Origin: an uncultured Bacilli bacterium
Lineage (GTDB): Bacteria; Bacillota_I; Bacilli_A; RF39; UBA660
Length of the DNA: 11,300 nucleotides
Assembly: GCA_947625315.1 (NCBI GenBank)
Contig: CANQOE010000021.1
Location: 1-11,300 of the forward strand
Direction of reading: 5' to 3'
The position numbers were made by a program, and so were the translations under genes. Under the pieces are notes generated by a model. That model did not search any database. It saw nothing but the letters and a program-made list of their open reading frames with translations, and was not told the origin of the DNA. This document shows, piece after piece, positions 1-6,527 of this stretch (position 1 is its first letter; every line of letters begins with the position of its first letter).

Positions 1-77
1 TCAAGAAAAAATTTGCATTTTCTCTTGAAAATATTATGCTTTTAATAAAATTGCATTTTACTATTTAACTAAACTTG

Positions 78-106
78 TTGCTTTAAATAGACTATTTTGA
101 TATAAT
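78..106 (+). promoter_or_regulatory. Extended -10 sigma-A promoter of mnmA
   Basis: TTGCTT at 78-83 and a perfect TATAAT at 101-106 are separated by 17 bp. A TG at 98-99 makes it an extended -10 element. The expected transcription start, about 7 nt after the -10, falls near 113, directly at or just before the mnmA start codon. This is a motif match only; no start has been mapped. Confidence 0.6.
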
Positions 107-121
107 ATAAATGTGATTTAT

Positions 122-1225
122 ATGAAAAAAGTTATTGTTGGAATAAGTGGGGGTGTTGATTCTGCTGTTGCAGCTTATCTTTTAAAAAAAGAAGGATATG
201 AAGTTGAAGGTTTATTTATGCGTAATTGGGATTCTTATACCAATAATGATTATTTAGGTAATCCTAATTTTGATAAAGATATATGTCCTCAAGAAATAGA
301 TTATAATGATGCTATTGAGGCTTGTAAAATATTAGATATTAAATTACATCGAGTTGATTTTGTTAAAGAATATTGGGATTATGTTTTTACTTATTTTTTA
401 GAAGAATTAAAAAAAGGGAGAACTCCTAATCCTGATATGTTATGTAATAAATTTATTAAATTTGATTTATTTAAAAAAGAAGCTTTAAAATTAGGTGCCG
501 ATTATATTGCAACAGGGCATTATGCAAAAATTAAAGATGGTTATTTATATAAAGCTCATGACTTAAATAAAGATCAATCTTATTTTTTAGCCGATATAAC
601 AAAAGAACAATTAGAAAATGTATTGTTTCCTTTAGGAGATTTAACCAAAACGGAAGTAAGACAAATTGCTTTAGATATTGGTTTAAATATTGCCCAAAAA
701 AAAGATTCAACAGGCATTTGTTTTATTGGCGAAAGACATTATCAAGAATTTATTCAAAATTATTTAAAACCTAATCCGGGAGATATAATAGATGTCGAAA
801 CTAAAGAAGTTATTGGCAGACATAAAGGTTTAATGAATTATACTATTGGTCAAAGAAGAAATGTTGGCATAAGTGGAGATGAATTAAGACATTATGTATG
901 TGGCAAAAACGTTAAAGATAATATTTTATATGTAGCTTTTGGGGATTCTAAATATCTCTATAGTGATGAATGTAGTTTAGATAATATTAATTTAATGGCT
1001 AATTTACCTAAAAATTTAAAGGCTAAATTTCGTTATCGAGGAGAAGATATACCTATTGAAGTAATTGACCAAAATTCTAAGGAAATAAGAATTAAATATC
1101 CATCTTTAGCTAAAGCGGTTACACCTGGTCAAGCTTGTGTATTTTATGATAATGATAAGTGTTTAGGTTGTGGTTTTATTAAAGATGTTTATAAAAATGG
1201 CGAAAAACTTTGGTATCTTTCTTAA
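122..1225 (+). CDS. mnmA: tRNA-specific 2-thiouridylase MnmA
   Basis: MnmA makes the 2-thio group of U34 in tRNA-Lys, -Glu and -Gln, using ATP and a sulfur carried as a persulfide, in the cytoplasm. The protein (367 aa from ATG 122, normal for the family) opens with the PP-loop SGGVDS at residues 9-14. It carries the first active-site cysteine in the NPDMLCN motif (Cys108) and the second in STGICFIG (Cys200), followed by the C-terminal beta-barrel region. I prefer ATG 122 over an in-frame GTG at 113 because family members start just before the beta strand leading into the PP-loop. Neither start has a Shine-Dalgarno sequence, and the promoter puts the transcript start near 113, so the message is leaderless (GTG) or has about 9 nt of leader (ATG). 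The gene stands alone: the next gene has its own promoter. Confidence 0.95.
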   Translation: MKKVIVGISGGVDSAVAAYLLKKEGYEVEGLFMRNWDSYTNNDYLGNPNFDKDICPQEIDYNDAIEACKILDIKLHRVDFVKEYWDYVFTYFLEELKKGRTPNPDMLCNKFIKFDLFKKEALKLGADYIATGHYAKIKDGYLYKAHDLNKDQSYFLADITKEQLENVLFPLGDLTKTEVRQIALDIGLNIAQKKDSTGICFIGERHYQEFIQNYLKPNPGDIIDVETKEVIGRHKGLMNYTIGQRRNVGISGDELRHYVCGKNVKDNILYVAFGDSKYLYSDECSLDNINLMANLPKNLKAKFRYRGEDIPIEVIDQNSKEIRIKYPSLAKAVTPGQACVFYDNDKCLGCGFIKDVYKNGEKLWYLS

Positions 1226-1241
1226 AAATATTAAACAATTA

Positions 1242-1261
1242 CTTGACAATAAAGTGTTAAG
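1242..1261 (+). promoter_or_regulatory. Inverted repeat over the -35, candidate operator
   Basis: CTTGACA (1242-1248) and TGTTAAG (1255-1261) form an imperfect inverted repeat, 7-bp arms with one mismatch and a 6-bp spacer. It covers the -35 hexamer and part of the promoter spacer. The size and position suit an operator, perhaps for autoregulation by the helix-turn-helix protein encoded just downstream. The left arm is largely the -35 hexamer itself, so chance similarity is a real possibility. Confidence 0.3.
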
Positions 1262-1272
1262 AGGCTTATAAT
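1243..1272 (+). promoter_or_regulatory. Consensus sigma-A promoter of the helix-turn-helix gene
   Basis: Perfect TTGACA at 1243-1248 and perfect TATAAT at 1267-1272, 18 bp apart. They lie just after the mnmA stop codon and about 30 bp before the ATG at 1303. A good ribosome binding site, AAAGGAG at 1288-1294, lies 8 nt before that ATG. Both hexamers are exact, so this should be a strong promoter unless repressed. Confidence 0.75.
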
Positions 1273-1302
1273 TAAAATGTAAATAATAAAGGAGCTAGAA
1301 GA

Positions 1303-2079
1303 ATGAATTGTTTAAATGAATTGTTGCAGGAATTAGGAATATCAAAGGTTAGGTTGGCTAAATATTTAAATGTATCTCGCCAAATGGTTTATAATTATTT
1401 AGAATTAGATGATATTAGTAAATGGCCTAAAGAAAAGAAAATTTTACTTTTAAAATTATTAGATATTGATGATGGCGAAGAAGGAACAATTAAGGGTATT
1501 AAAATTACGACTGATTATTTAATGGCCGTAGAAAGTCGTTTAAATATGGGAGTTAAAAATTCTAGTGATATGGATAATTTCTTAGATATGAGTGGACTTG
1601 AAAAAGAAGAACAAACTTTAATTAGTGATATTACTTATTTAATTAAAGAAAAACTATTAGATGAAGACCATAAAAAAGAAAATCATTATGCGATGAATTA
1701 TTTATATCATATGTTACAATCTTTAGATAATGTTCCCGAACTTAAATATATTTTAGGATATATGTCTAAAACTACGGGTTTTATTAAACCTGATGAATAT
1801 GCTTTTGATGAAGAACAACAATTTATTTTTGAAGGTATTTTATATTCGGCATTAACATTATATAATAATGGGGGAGCATCCCGATCAAAATTAGCCGAAT
1901 CTCATAAACGTTTTGTTCAAGAAATAGAACAAAAAAATGAAGAAAAATTGAGTAGAACACAACAATTAAATACGATTAAAATTCAAGCTTTAAGAGAACT
2001 GGGATATAATCAAATAAATGAAGATAATGCTGCGGAAGTATTTGAAAAAATCGCGGAAATTCAATCAAGGAAAGTATAA
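1303..2079 (+). CDS. Unrecognised protein with N-terminal helix-turn-helix (XRE-like)
   Basis: 258 aa, no signal peptide or membrane segment. Residues about 5-35 read as a helix-turn-helix of the XRE/Cro type: GISKVRLAKYLNVSRQMVYN spans the first helix, the turn and the recognition helix. The remaining ~220 residues are mostly charged and probably helical, and I do not recognise a family; residues about 200-258 (rich in E, K, Q) could form a coiled coil or dimerisation helix. No ligand-binding or metal-binding Cys/His cluster is obvious. The gene has its own consensus promoter and Shine-Dalgarno, and ends 42 bp before copA with a terminator-like hairpin between. A DNA-binding role is likely. 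Whether it controls copA, itself or something elsewhere cannot be told, and it does not look like the known copper regulators CsoR, CueR or CopY. Confidence 0.8.
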   Translation: MNCLNELLQELGISKVRLAKYLNVSRQMVYNYLELDDISKWPKEKKILLLKLLDIDDGEEGTIKGIKITTDYLMAVESRLNMGVKNSSDMDNFLDMSGLEKEEQTLISDITYLIKEKLLDEDHKKENHYAMNYLYHMLQSLDNVPELKYILGYMSKTTGFIKPDEYAFDEEQQFIFEGILYSALTLYNNGGASRSKLAESHKRFVQEIEQKNEEKLSRTQQLNTIKIQALRELGYNQINEDNAAEVFEKIAEIQSRKV

Positions 2080-2110
2080 AAGCAAATCAAAATGGTTTGC
2101 TTTAATTTTT
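2079..2110 (+). terminator. Terminator-like hairpin between the HTH gene and copA
   Basis: AAAGCAAATC (2079-2088) pairs with GGTTTGCTTT (2094-2103): 10 bp including one T-G wobble, with a 5-nt loop (AAAAT). The T-rich run through 2110 follows. The left arm begins at the last base of the upstream stop codon. The run ends immediately before the copA ribosome binding site (GAGGTGA, 2111-2117). It looks like an intrinsic terminator or an attenuator in the copA leader; the stem is only moderately G/C-rich. Confidence 0.6.
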
Positions 2111-2121
2111 GAGGTGAGGTA

Positions 2122-4320
2122 ATGAAAAAAGTAATTTTAAAAGTTGGGGGAATGAGTTGTAGTGCCTGCCAAAATCATGTTGAAAAATATTTAAATAAAC
2201 AAGAAGGGGTAAAAGCTTCTGTTAATTTAGTACTTGCCCAAGCTTTAATTGAGTATGATGAAACTAAATTAACAGTAGAAGACTTAGAAAGATTTATTAA
2301 AGAATCTGGTTATGAAAGTTTAGGCTTATATGACCAAACTTTAGAAAATAAAAAAGATTATAATAAAGAAATTTTAATGATTTTAGGTGGTTTAATTGTT
2401 TTAATAATGTATATTACTATGGGACATATGTTAAATTTGCCTACTATTTCTTTTTTAGATAAACATAAATATCCCCTAAATTATGGAATAGCGTTATTGG
2501 TTTTAATTTTACCTTTTTTGTTCTATGGTTTAGATATAATAAAAAAAGGTTTAAAAAATTTAATTCATTTAAGACCTAATATGGATTCTTTAGTAACAAT
2601 TGGAATTATAGCCAGTGGTTTATATAGTATTTATAATTTAATTTTAATATTTTTTGGTAATTATAGTTTAGTTGATAATTTATATTTAGAATCTATAGCC
2701 ATGATTATTTATTTTGTAAAACTGGGTAGACATATCGATAATTTGGCAAAAGAAAAAACTAAAGAAGCTTTAAAAGAGTTAGTTCAAATAACCCCTCAAA
2801 AAGCTTTATTAAAAGTAGATAAGGGCGAAAAAGAAGTAACTATAGATGAAGTTAAAAAGGGCGATATTTTAATTTGTAAACCCGGGATTAAGATTGCTGT
2901 TGATGGAGTTATTACGAAAGGCGAAACGCATATTAATGAAGCATTTATTACGGGAGAATCTAAACAAGAAAAAAAGAAAGCAAAAGATAAAGTTATCGCT
3001 GGCAGTATAAATATTGATGGTTATATTGAATATAAAGCTTTAAATATTGGTAAGGATTCGACAATATCTCAAATAGTTAGATTAGTTATGGAGGCTGCCA
3101 ATACTAAAGCACCAATTCAAAGATTAGCTGATAAAGTTAGTAGTATTTTTGTTCCAAGCATTATCGTTATTGCTGTTTTAACATTAATTGGTTATTTATT
3201 ATTTAATTTTTCTTTAAATGAAGCTTTAACATCATTTGTAACAGTTTTAGTCGTGGCTTGTCCGTGTGCTTTAGGATTAGCAACACCTTTAGCTATTGTA
3301 GTTAGTGAAGGAATGGCGGCGAAAAGAGGAATTTTAATTCGTTCCAGTGATATTTTAGAGAGAGCTAAAGATGTTGATACAGTTGTCTTTGATAAAACTG
3401 GTACGTTAACTTATGGTAATTTAAGAATAGCTATAATGTTTATTTTTTCAATGACAGAAGATGAAATTTTAGAGATTGTCGGAAGTTTAGAAAATAAATC
3501 TACCCATCCCATTGCTAAAGCTTTTAAAACTTATATTCAAGAACATAAACTAAAATTGGCGAAAATAACTAATTTTAAAGAAATGAGTGGCATTGGCTTA
3601 TCAGGAAAATATAATGGTAAAGAAGTGTATGTGGGCAATGCTAAAATATTCAAAATGCTAAATATTAAAAATAAATATGCTGAAAAGGCTAGGGGAATTG
3701 CCAGTGGGGGAAACTCTGTAGTGTATGTAGTTATCGATAAAGAATTAGTAGCTTTAATCGGAATAAATGATGTTGTAAGATATAATGCCGAATGGACAAT
3801 TAGAGAATTAAAATATTATATGGATAAAGATGTAGAAATGTTAACGGGAGATAATTTAGAAACTGCTCAAAATATTGCCGATAATTTAGGTATTATGAAA
3901 GTTAAAGCTAATTGCTTGCCTCAAGATAAAAAAAGCCATTTAGATGCTTTAAGAAAAAATGGTCATGTTGTAATGATGGTGGGAGATGGAATTAATGATG
4001 CTCCATCTTTAGCAAGTAGTGATATTGGTGTATCTTTTAATAGTGGTACCGATGTCGCTGCAGATTCTGCAGATGTAATATTAATGAATGATGATATAAG
4101 TAGAATAGTCGATTTAATCAATATTAGTAAAAAAACAGATAAGATAATCAAAGAAAATTTATTTTGGGCTTTCTTTTATAATATCTTAATGATCCCAATA
4201 GCAATAGGTTTCTTAAAACCATTTAATATAAGCCTAAGCCCTATGCTTGCAGCTTTAGCTATGGTAATTAGTAGTTTAACAGTTACTCTTAATTCATTAA
4301 GATTAAAAAGATTCAAATAG
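2122..4320 (+). CDS. copA: P1B-type copper-translocating ATPase CopA
   Basis: Exports monovalent copper across the cytoplasmic membrane at the cost of ATP. Length 732 aa, normal for a form with one heavy-metal-binding domain. That N-terminal domain has GMSCSAC with Cys13 and Cys16. Four membrane segments lie at about 88-108, 120-141, 157-179 and 187-207. The actuator domain has TGES at 277-280. The metal-site CPC is at 380-382 in TM6, the phosphorylated Asp424 in DKTGT, the His-Pro pair of the nucleotide domain at 462-463, and GDGIND at 621-626. TM7 has Tyr686-Asn687 and TM8 has Met714 with Ser717-Ser718, the residues typical of copper (P1B-1) pumps. One oddity: after TGES the usual Pro-Val is replaced (KQEKKK). 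Ribosome binding site GAGGTGA at 2111-2117. No promoter is evident in the 42-bp gap, so it probably depends on readthrough from the upstream gene. No copper chaperone gene is adjacent. Confidence 0.95.
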   Translation: MKKVILKVGGMSCSACQNHVEKYLNKQEGVKASVNLVLAQALIEYDETKLTVEDLERFIKESGYESLGLYDQTLENKKDYNKEILMILGGLIVLIMYITMGHMLNLPTISFLDKHKYPLNYGIALLVLILPFLFYGLDIIKKGLKNLIHLRPNMDSLVTIGIIASGLYSIYNLILIFFGNYSLVDNLYLESIAMIIYFVKLGRHIDNLAKEKTKEALKELVQITPQKALLKVDKGEKEVTIDEVKKGDILICKPGIKIAVDGVITKGETHINEAFITGESKQEKKKAKDKVIAGSINIDGYIEYKALNIGKDSTISQIVRLVMEAANTKAPIQRLADKVSSIFVPSIIVIAVLTLIGYLLFNFSLNEALTSFVTVLVVACPCALGLATPLAIVVSEGMAAKRGILIRSSDILERAKDVDTVVFDKTGTLTYGNLRIAIMFIFSMTEDEILEIVGSLENKSTHPIAKAFKTYIQEHKLKLAKITNFKEMSGIGLSGKYNGKEVYVGNAKIFKMLNIKNKYAEKARGIASGGNSVVYVVIDKELVALIGINDVVRYNAEWTIRELKYYMDKDVEMLTGDNLETAQNIADNLGIMKVKANCLPQDKKSHLDALRKNGHVVMMVGDGINDAPSLASSDIGVSFNSGTDVAADSADVILMNDDISRIVDLINISKKTDKIIKENLFWAFFYNILMIPIAIGFLKPFNISLSPMLAALAMVISSLTVTLNSLRLKRFK

Positions 4321-4323
4321 AGG

Positions 4324-4343
4324 AGGGGAGTAGTCCCCTTTTT
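4324..4343 (+). terminator. Intrinsic terminator after copA
   Basis: AGGGGA (4324-4329) and TCCCCT (4334-4339) form a G/C-rich stem with a GTAG loop, followed by TTTT (4340-4343). It begins 4 bp after the copA stop codon. The most G/C-rich stem-loop of its kind in the window, and correctly placed. Confidence 0.8.
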
Positions 4344-4431
4344 GAATTGAAAGGGAAGGTTATGCAAAAAAATTACTTTTTAGTAACTAATTAACTCTTA
4401 TTTAAATTTTATTAGAAAAATAAAAATCAAA

Positions 4432-4647
4432 AACCCCCTTCTTTATAATCTTTGTTATATATATATTATAACCTTATTTATATATATAAATAGGATATAT
4501 GCGCGTAATTAACCTTATTTAATTATAAATATAAGGTTATAAATTAAACACTTTTTCTAAATTTTAAATTTAAATTGTTAAATTTGCGTTAATTTTAGTT
4601 ATGTTTTAATAACCTCAGACTAATTATTATACTCGTGTAAGGGGGTT
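4432..4647 (-). repeat. Long-range 9-bp inverted repeat, possible closing stem of an RNA
   Basis: AACCCCCTT at 4432-4440 and AAGGGGGTT at 4639-4647 are perfectly complementary, with 198 bp between, in sequence otherwise over 80% A+T. On the minus strand the second arm is followed by a T-rich run (about 4431-4415), as at the end of a terminated RNA. A possible minus promoter lies upstream: TTGCGA (4694-4689) and TATAAT (4670-4665), 18 bp apart. Inside, a further 6-bp pairing (TATAAT 4631-4626 with ATTATA near 4444-4449) and local hairpins are possible. The repeat is certain; its being a non-coding RNA is inference. Confidence 0.35.
4454..4543. repeat. Cluster of AT-rich inverted repeats built on ATAACCTTAT
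   Basis: ATAACCTTAT occurs at 4468-4477 and reversed as ATAAGGTTAT at 4531-4540; a related TTAACCTTAT begins at 4509 and pairs with the copy at 4531 (8 perfect pairs AACCTTAT/ATAAGGTT). Two more palindromes lie here: GTTATA (4454-4459) with TATAAC (4467-4472), and a near-perfect hairpin from about 4472 to 4493. Further ATAACC/GGTTAT copies occur at 4609-4614 and 4644-4649. Function unknown; they could be protein-binding sites or RNA hairpins. Confidence 0.4.
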
Positions 4648-4828
4648 ATGGGAATAGTTTATCAATTATATTCGCTAGAAATTAAATTTCGCAAAATATA
4701 TATTATGTTAACTTTGACCTGAGAAAAATATTTTTTAAGATAATTTTCTTCCCTTTTCTTGGGATTAGAATAAACAATATTAAATAGTTTATTAAATTCT
4801 AATTTTTTTATTTAATTATATCAAAATA

Positions 4829-4857
4829 TTGTTCGCCTATTTAAAATTATTTATAAA
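4829..4857 (+). promoter_or_regulatory. Probable promoter of the ZIP transporter gene
   Basis: TTGTTC (4829-4834) and TATAAA (4852-4857) at 17-bp spacing, about 38 bp before the ATG at 4895. One arm of a 9-bp inverted repeat (AATATTGTT, 4825-4833) overlaps the -35. The sequence is so AT-rich that weaker alternatives exist. Confidence 0.4.
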
Positions 4858-4894
4858 ATAAATTATTAAGCATAAAATTAATTAGGTGAAGATT

Positions 4895-5647
4895 ATGCAT
4901 TTTATTGGAGCTTTATTAGTATCTACTATTGCCGGTTTATCAACTATACTTGGTGGTTTAGTTATATTCTTTAAATTTAAAGAAGAAAATATCAATAAAT
5001 TTATTGTTTTAGCTTTAGCATTTTCTTTAGCCATAATGATTGGTATTAGTATTACTGATTTAATTCCAGAATCTAGTTATATCTTATTATTAGAATACGG
5101 AATACCTAAAGGTTTTATTTATGCTTTCATTGCTTTTATAATTGGTGTTCTTTTAATTAAATATTTAAACAAACTTATGAATAAAAGTTCTATTAAAAAT
5201 GATTTATATAAATTAGGTCTCTTAAATATGTTAGCTTTAATATTACATAATTTTCCCGAAGGTATAGCTACATTTATGAGTAGCTACAAAAATATGAGCA
5301 TTGGAATAAAACTTGCAATAGCTATTGCCTTACATAATATTCCCGAAGGTATTAGTATTGCTGTGCCAATATATTATGCTACAAAAAGCAAAAGTAAAGC
5401 ACTTATGCGGACTTTTTTGTCGGCTATTGCCGAGCCTCTTGGAGCCATAATTGCTTTTATCTTTTTAAGTAAATTTATAACGAATACTTTTATAAGTTTA
5501 GTTCTTATTTTTGTGGCCGGGATTATGATTACTTTAGCAATAGAAATAATTTTGCCTAAAGCTAAAAAATATAATTATGCAAAATATCTAAGCATTGGAA
5601 TTGTTTTAGGTTTTGTTTTAGTGTTAATTAATTACTTTTTATTTTAA
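4895..5647 (+). CDS. zupT: ZIP-family divalent metal transporter, ZupT-like
   Basis: Membrane carrier that brings divalent metals, chiefly zinc and with looser preference iron or manganese, into the cytoplasm. 250 aa with about eight membrane segments; segments 4 and 5 hold the ZupT-type metal site, HNFPEG at 118-123 and HNIPEG at 147-152, and a conserved acidic residue sits in AEPLGA (Glu180). Length and motif pair match ZupT rather than cation diffusion facilitators, which export. I chose ATG 4895 because the in-frame GTG at 4886 lies inside the AGGTGA (4884-4889) that serves as the Shine-Dalgarno, five bases before the ATG. It ends 3 bp from the stop of the convergent nrtR gene with no strong terminator between. 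Metal specificity cannot be read from sequence. Confidence 0.88.
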   Translation: MHFIGALLVSTIAGLSTILGGLVIFFKFKEENINKFIVLALAFSLAIMIGISITDLIPESSYILLLEYGIPKGFIYAFIAFIIGVLLIKYLNKLMNKSSIKNDLYKLGLLNMLALILHNFPEGIATFMSSYKNMSIGIKLAIAIALHNIPEGISIAVPIYYATKSKSKALMRTFLSAIAEPLGAIIAFIFLSKFITNTFISLVLIFVAGIMITLAIEIILPKAKKYNYAKYLSIGIVLGFVLVLINYFLF

Positions 5648-5650
5648 TAT

Positions 5651-6478
5651 TTAATTTTTGGCTTTATATTTATATAGATATGATGGGCGATGCCCCTCCC
5701 CTGTTTTTAATTTTGTTGTTTTTACGACTTTATTAGCAATTATTCTTCGAAATGCTGGGTCTAAAAGCTTTTTACCTAAAATAGTTTCATAAGTTTTTTG
5801 AAGTTCTCCTAAAGTAAAATATTCACTCATCATATTAAATACTATATCCGTATATCCTATTTTATTTCTTAATCTTTCTAAACCTGCAACAATTACTAAA
5901 GGATGGTCAAAGGCAATATTTTCATTTTTAATTATTTTAAAAGAATAGCGGTCTGTAGTTTTCTCTCTTAAAACTTTTTGAATAGTAAAACTTAAAGAAA
6001 CAGTGCCATTATTTAAAGTAATATCAACATAGTTGTTTTTTTCTTCATATAGGATAATATCAAACCAAGAAGCATTTTTACTCAAATTTTTATTTAGGCG
6101 ATTTTTATCAATTAAAGCCATATATGAAGTAGAAATAACTCGCATTCTAGGGTCCCGATTGATATTTCCAAAAGTATATAATTGTTCTAAATAAATATCA
6201 TCAATATTTGTTTCTTGTTTTAATATTCTTTTAGGGGCTTCATCTAATTCTTCTTTAATTCCAACAAAGCCACCAGGTAAACACCATTTGTCTTTAAATG
6301 GATAATTATCTCTTTTAACTAAAAGAATGCTCATTTTCTTTTCATCAGTTTTGCGATAATTATCTACGTTTTCATTTGAAACACTAAATATTAAAATATC
6401 AGTTGTTAAAGAAAGCTTTTCAAAATCATCAGGATTATAATCTTTTAAAAATTCAGCTTCGGATTTATAATTTTTCAT
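5651..6478 (-). CDS. nrtR: NrtR-type regulator of NAD metabolism (NUDIX fold plus winged helix)
   Basis: 275 aa. Residues about 25-165 form a NUDIX domain; residues about 205-275 a winged helix with the family's FTLGELQKTYE and FRR elements and a basic, GHRP-containing tail. In known NrtR repressors the NUDIX domain binds ADP-ribose, a product of NAD turnover, which releases the protein from operators of NAD genes. Here the catalytic box is broken: Gly70, Glu76 and Arg84 are kept, but the consensus REUxEExG reads RILKQETN (84-91), losing the first Glu, one of the next Glu pair and the final Gly. Hydrolase activity is therefore unlikely and a pure sensor role likely. The gene closes the NAD locus, 34 bp after nadK. 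It has a strong Shine-Dalgarno (AAGGAGG at 6491-6485) and its own promoter with a perfect palindrome, suggesting autoregulation. Confidence 0.88.
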   Translation of the reverse strand: MKNYKSEAEFLKDYNPDDFEKLSLTTDILIFSVSNENVDNYRKTDEKKMSILLVKRDNYPFKDKWCLPGGFVGIKEELDEAPKRILKQETNIDDIYLEQLYTFGNINRDPRMRVISTSYMALIDKNRLNKNLSKNASWFDIILYEEKNNYVDITLNNGTVSLSFTIQKVLREKTTDRYSFKIIKNENIAFDHPLVIVAGLERLRNKIGYTDIVFNMMSEYFTLGELQKTYETILGKKLLDPAFRRIIANKVVKTTKLKTGEGHRPSYLYKYKAKN

Positions 6479-6492
6479 TAGTTTCCTCCTTA

Positions 6493-6527
6493 AGTATAAT
6501 TATACTACTTTTTTAATTTATTAGCAA
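6493..6527 (-). promoter_or_regulatory. nrtR promoter with 14-bp palindromic operator candidate
   Basis: On the minus strand TTGCTA (6527-6522) and TATAAT (6504-6499) are 17 bp apart, the -35 lying inside the end of nadK. AGTATAATTATACT at 6493-6506 is a perfect 14-bp palindrome centred on and covering the -10. A dimeric repressor bound there would block the promoter, which fits autorepression by NrtR. Caution: an AT-rich -10 is easily palindromic by chance, and no second copy was found in the window. Confidence 0.45.

Larger units (their letters stand above)
4344..4885. other. AT-rich intergenic region with palindromes, no convincing gene
   Basis: About 540 bases between copA and the ZIP transporter with no open reading frame that looks coding. 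The left half carries several AT-rich hairpins and a long-range G/C-rich inverted repeat; the right half holds the probable transporter promoter (near 4829-4857) and a 9-bp inverted repeat. Two tiny frames exist: 10 codons from ATG 4362 (MQKNYFLVTN) with a fair GGGAAGG upstream, and 24 codons from ATG 4648 preceded too closely by AAGGGGG. Neither is supported beyond having a start and a stop. No tRNA, known riboswitch core or DnaA box cluster was recognised. Confidence 0.6.

Noticed and set aside
1..28. Hairpin TCAAGA ... TCTTGA with an A/T-rich inner stem at the window edge
   Set aside because: Only 6 good pairs then a mismatch, no T run after it, and the upstream gene is outside the window, so a terminator cannot be supported.
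4324..4345. GGGGAGTAG resembling the start of the yybP-ykoY manganese riboswitch, upstream of a metal transporter
   Set aside because: The bases form a short self-contained hairpin with T run right after copA, and no CAACATAC-like second half of the riboswitch is found downstream.
3963..4367. Minus-strand open frames of about 62 codons inside the end of copA
   Set aside because: Antisense shadows of a clearly coding region with conserved P-type ATPase motifs.
4362..4394. 10-codon frame MQKNYFLVTN after a GGGAAGG
   Set aside because: Too short to judge and located directly after the copA terminator with no promoter seen.
4648..4722. 24-codon frame from ATG 4648
   Set aside because: The AAGGGGG before it is only 2-3 bases from the ATG and is better explained as an arm of the long inverted repeat; no family resemblance.
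4710..4725. TTTGACCTGAG resembling part of a TPP riboswitch
   Set aside because: The other conserved blocks (GGGGTGC, CTGAGA followed by ACCC, and the later GGATAATGCC-like region) are missing.
4344..4885. Possible replication origin because of AT-rich repeats
   Set aside because: No DnaA-box-like TTATCCACA sequences and no dnaA, dnaN or replication genes nearby.
5618..5646. Weak inverted repeat AGTGTTAATTAATTACT followed by T's at the end of zupT
   Set aside because: Only three sound pairs at the base of the stem and it lies within coding sequence; too weak for a terminator call.
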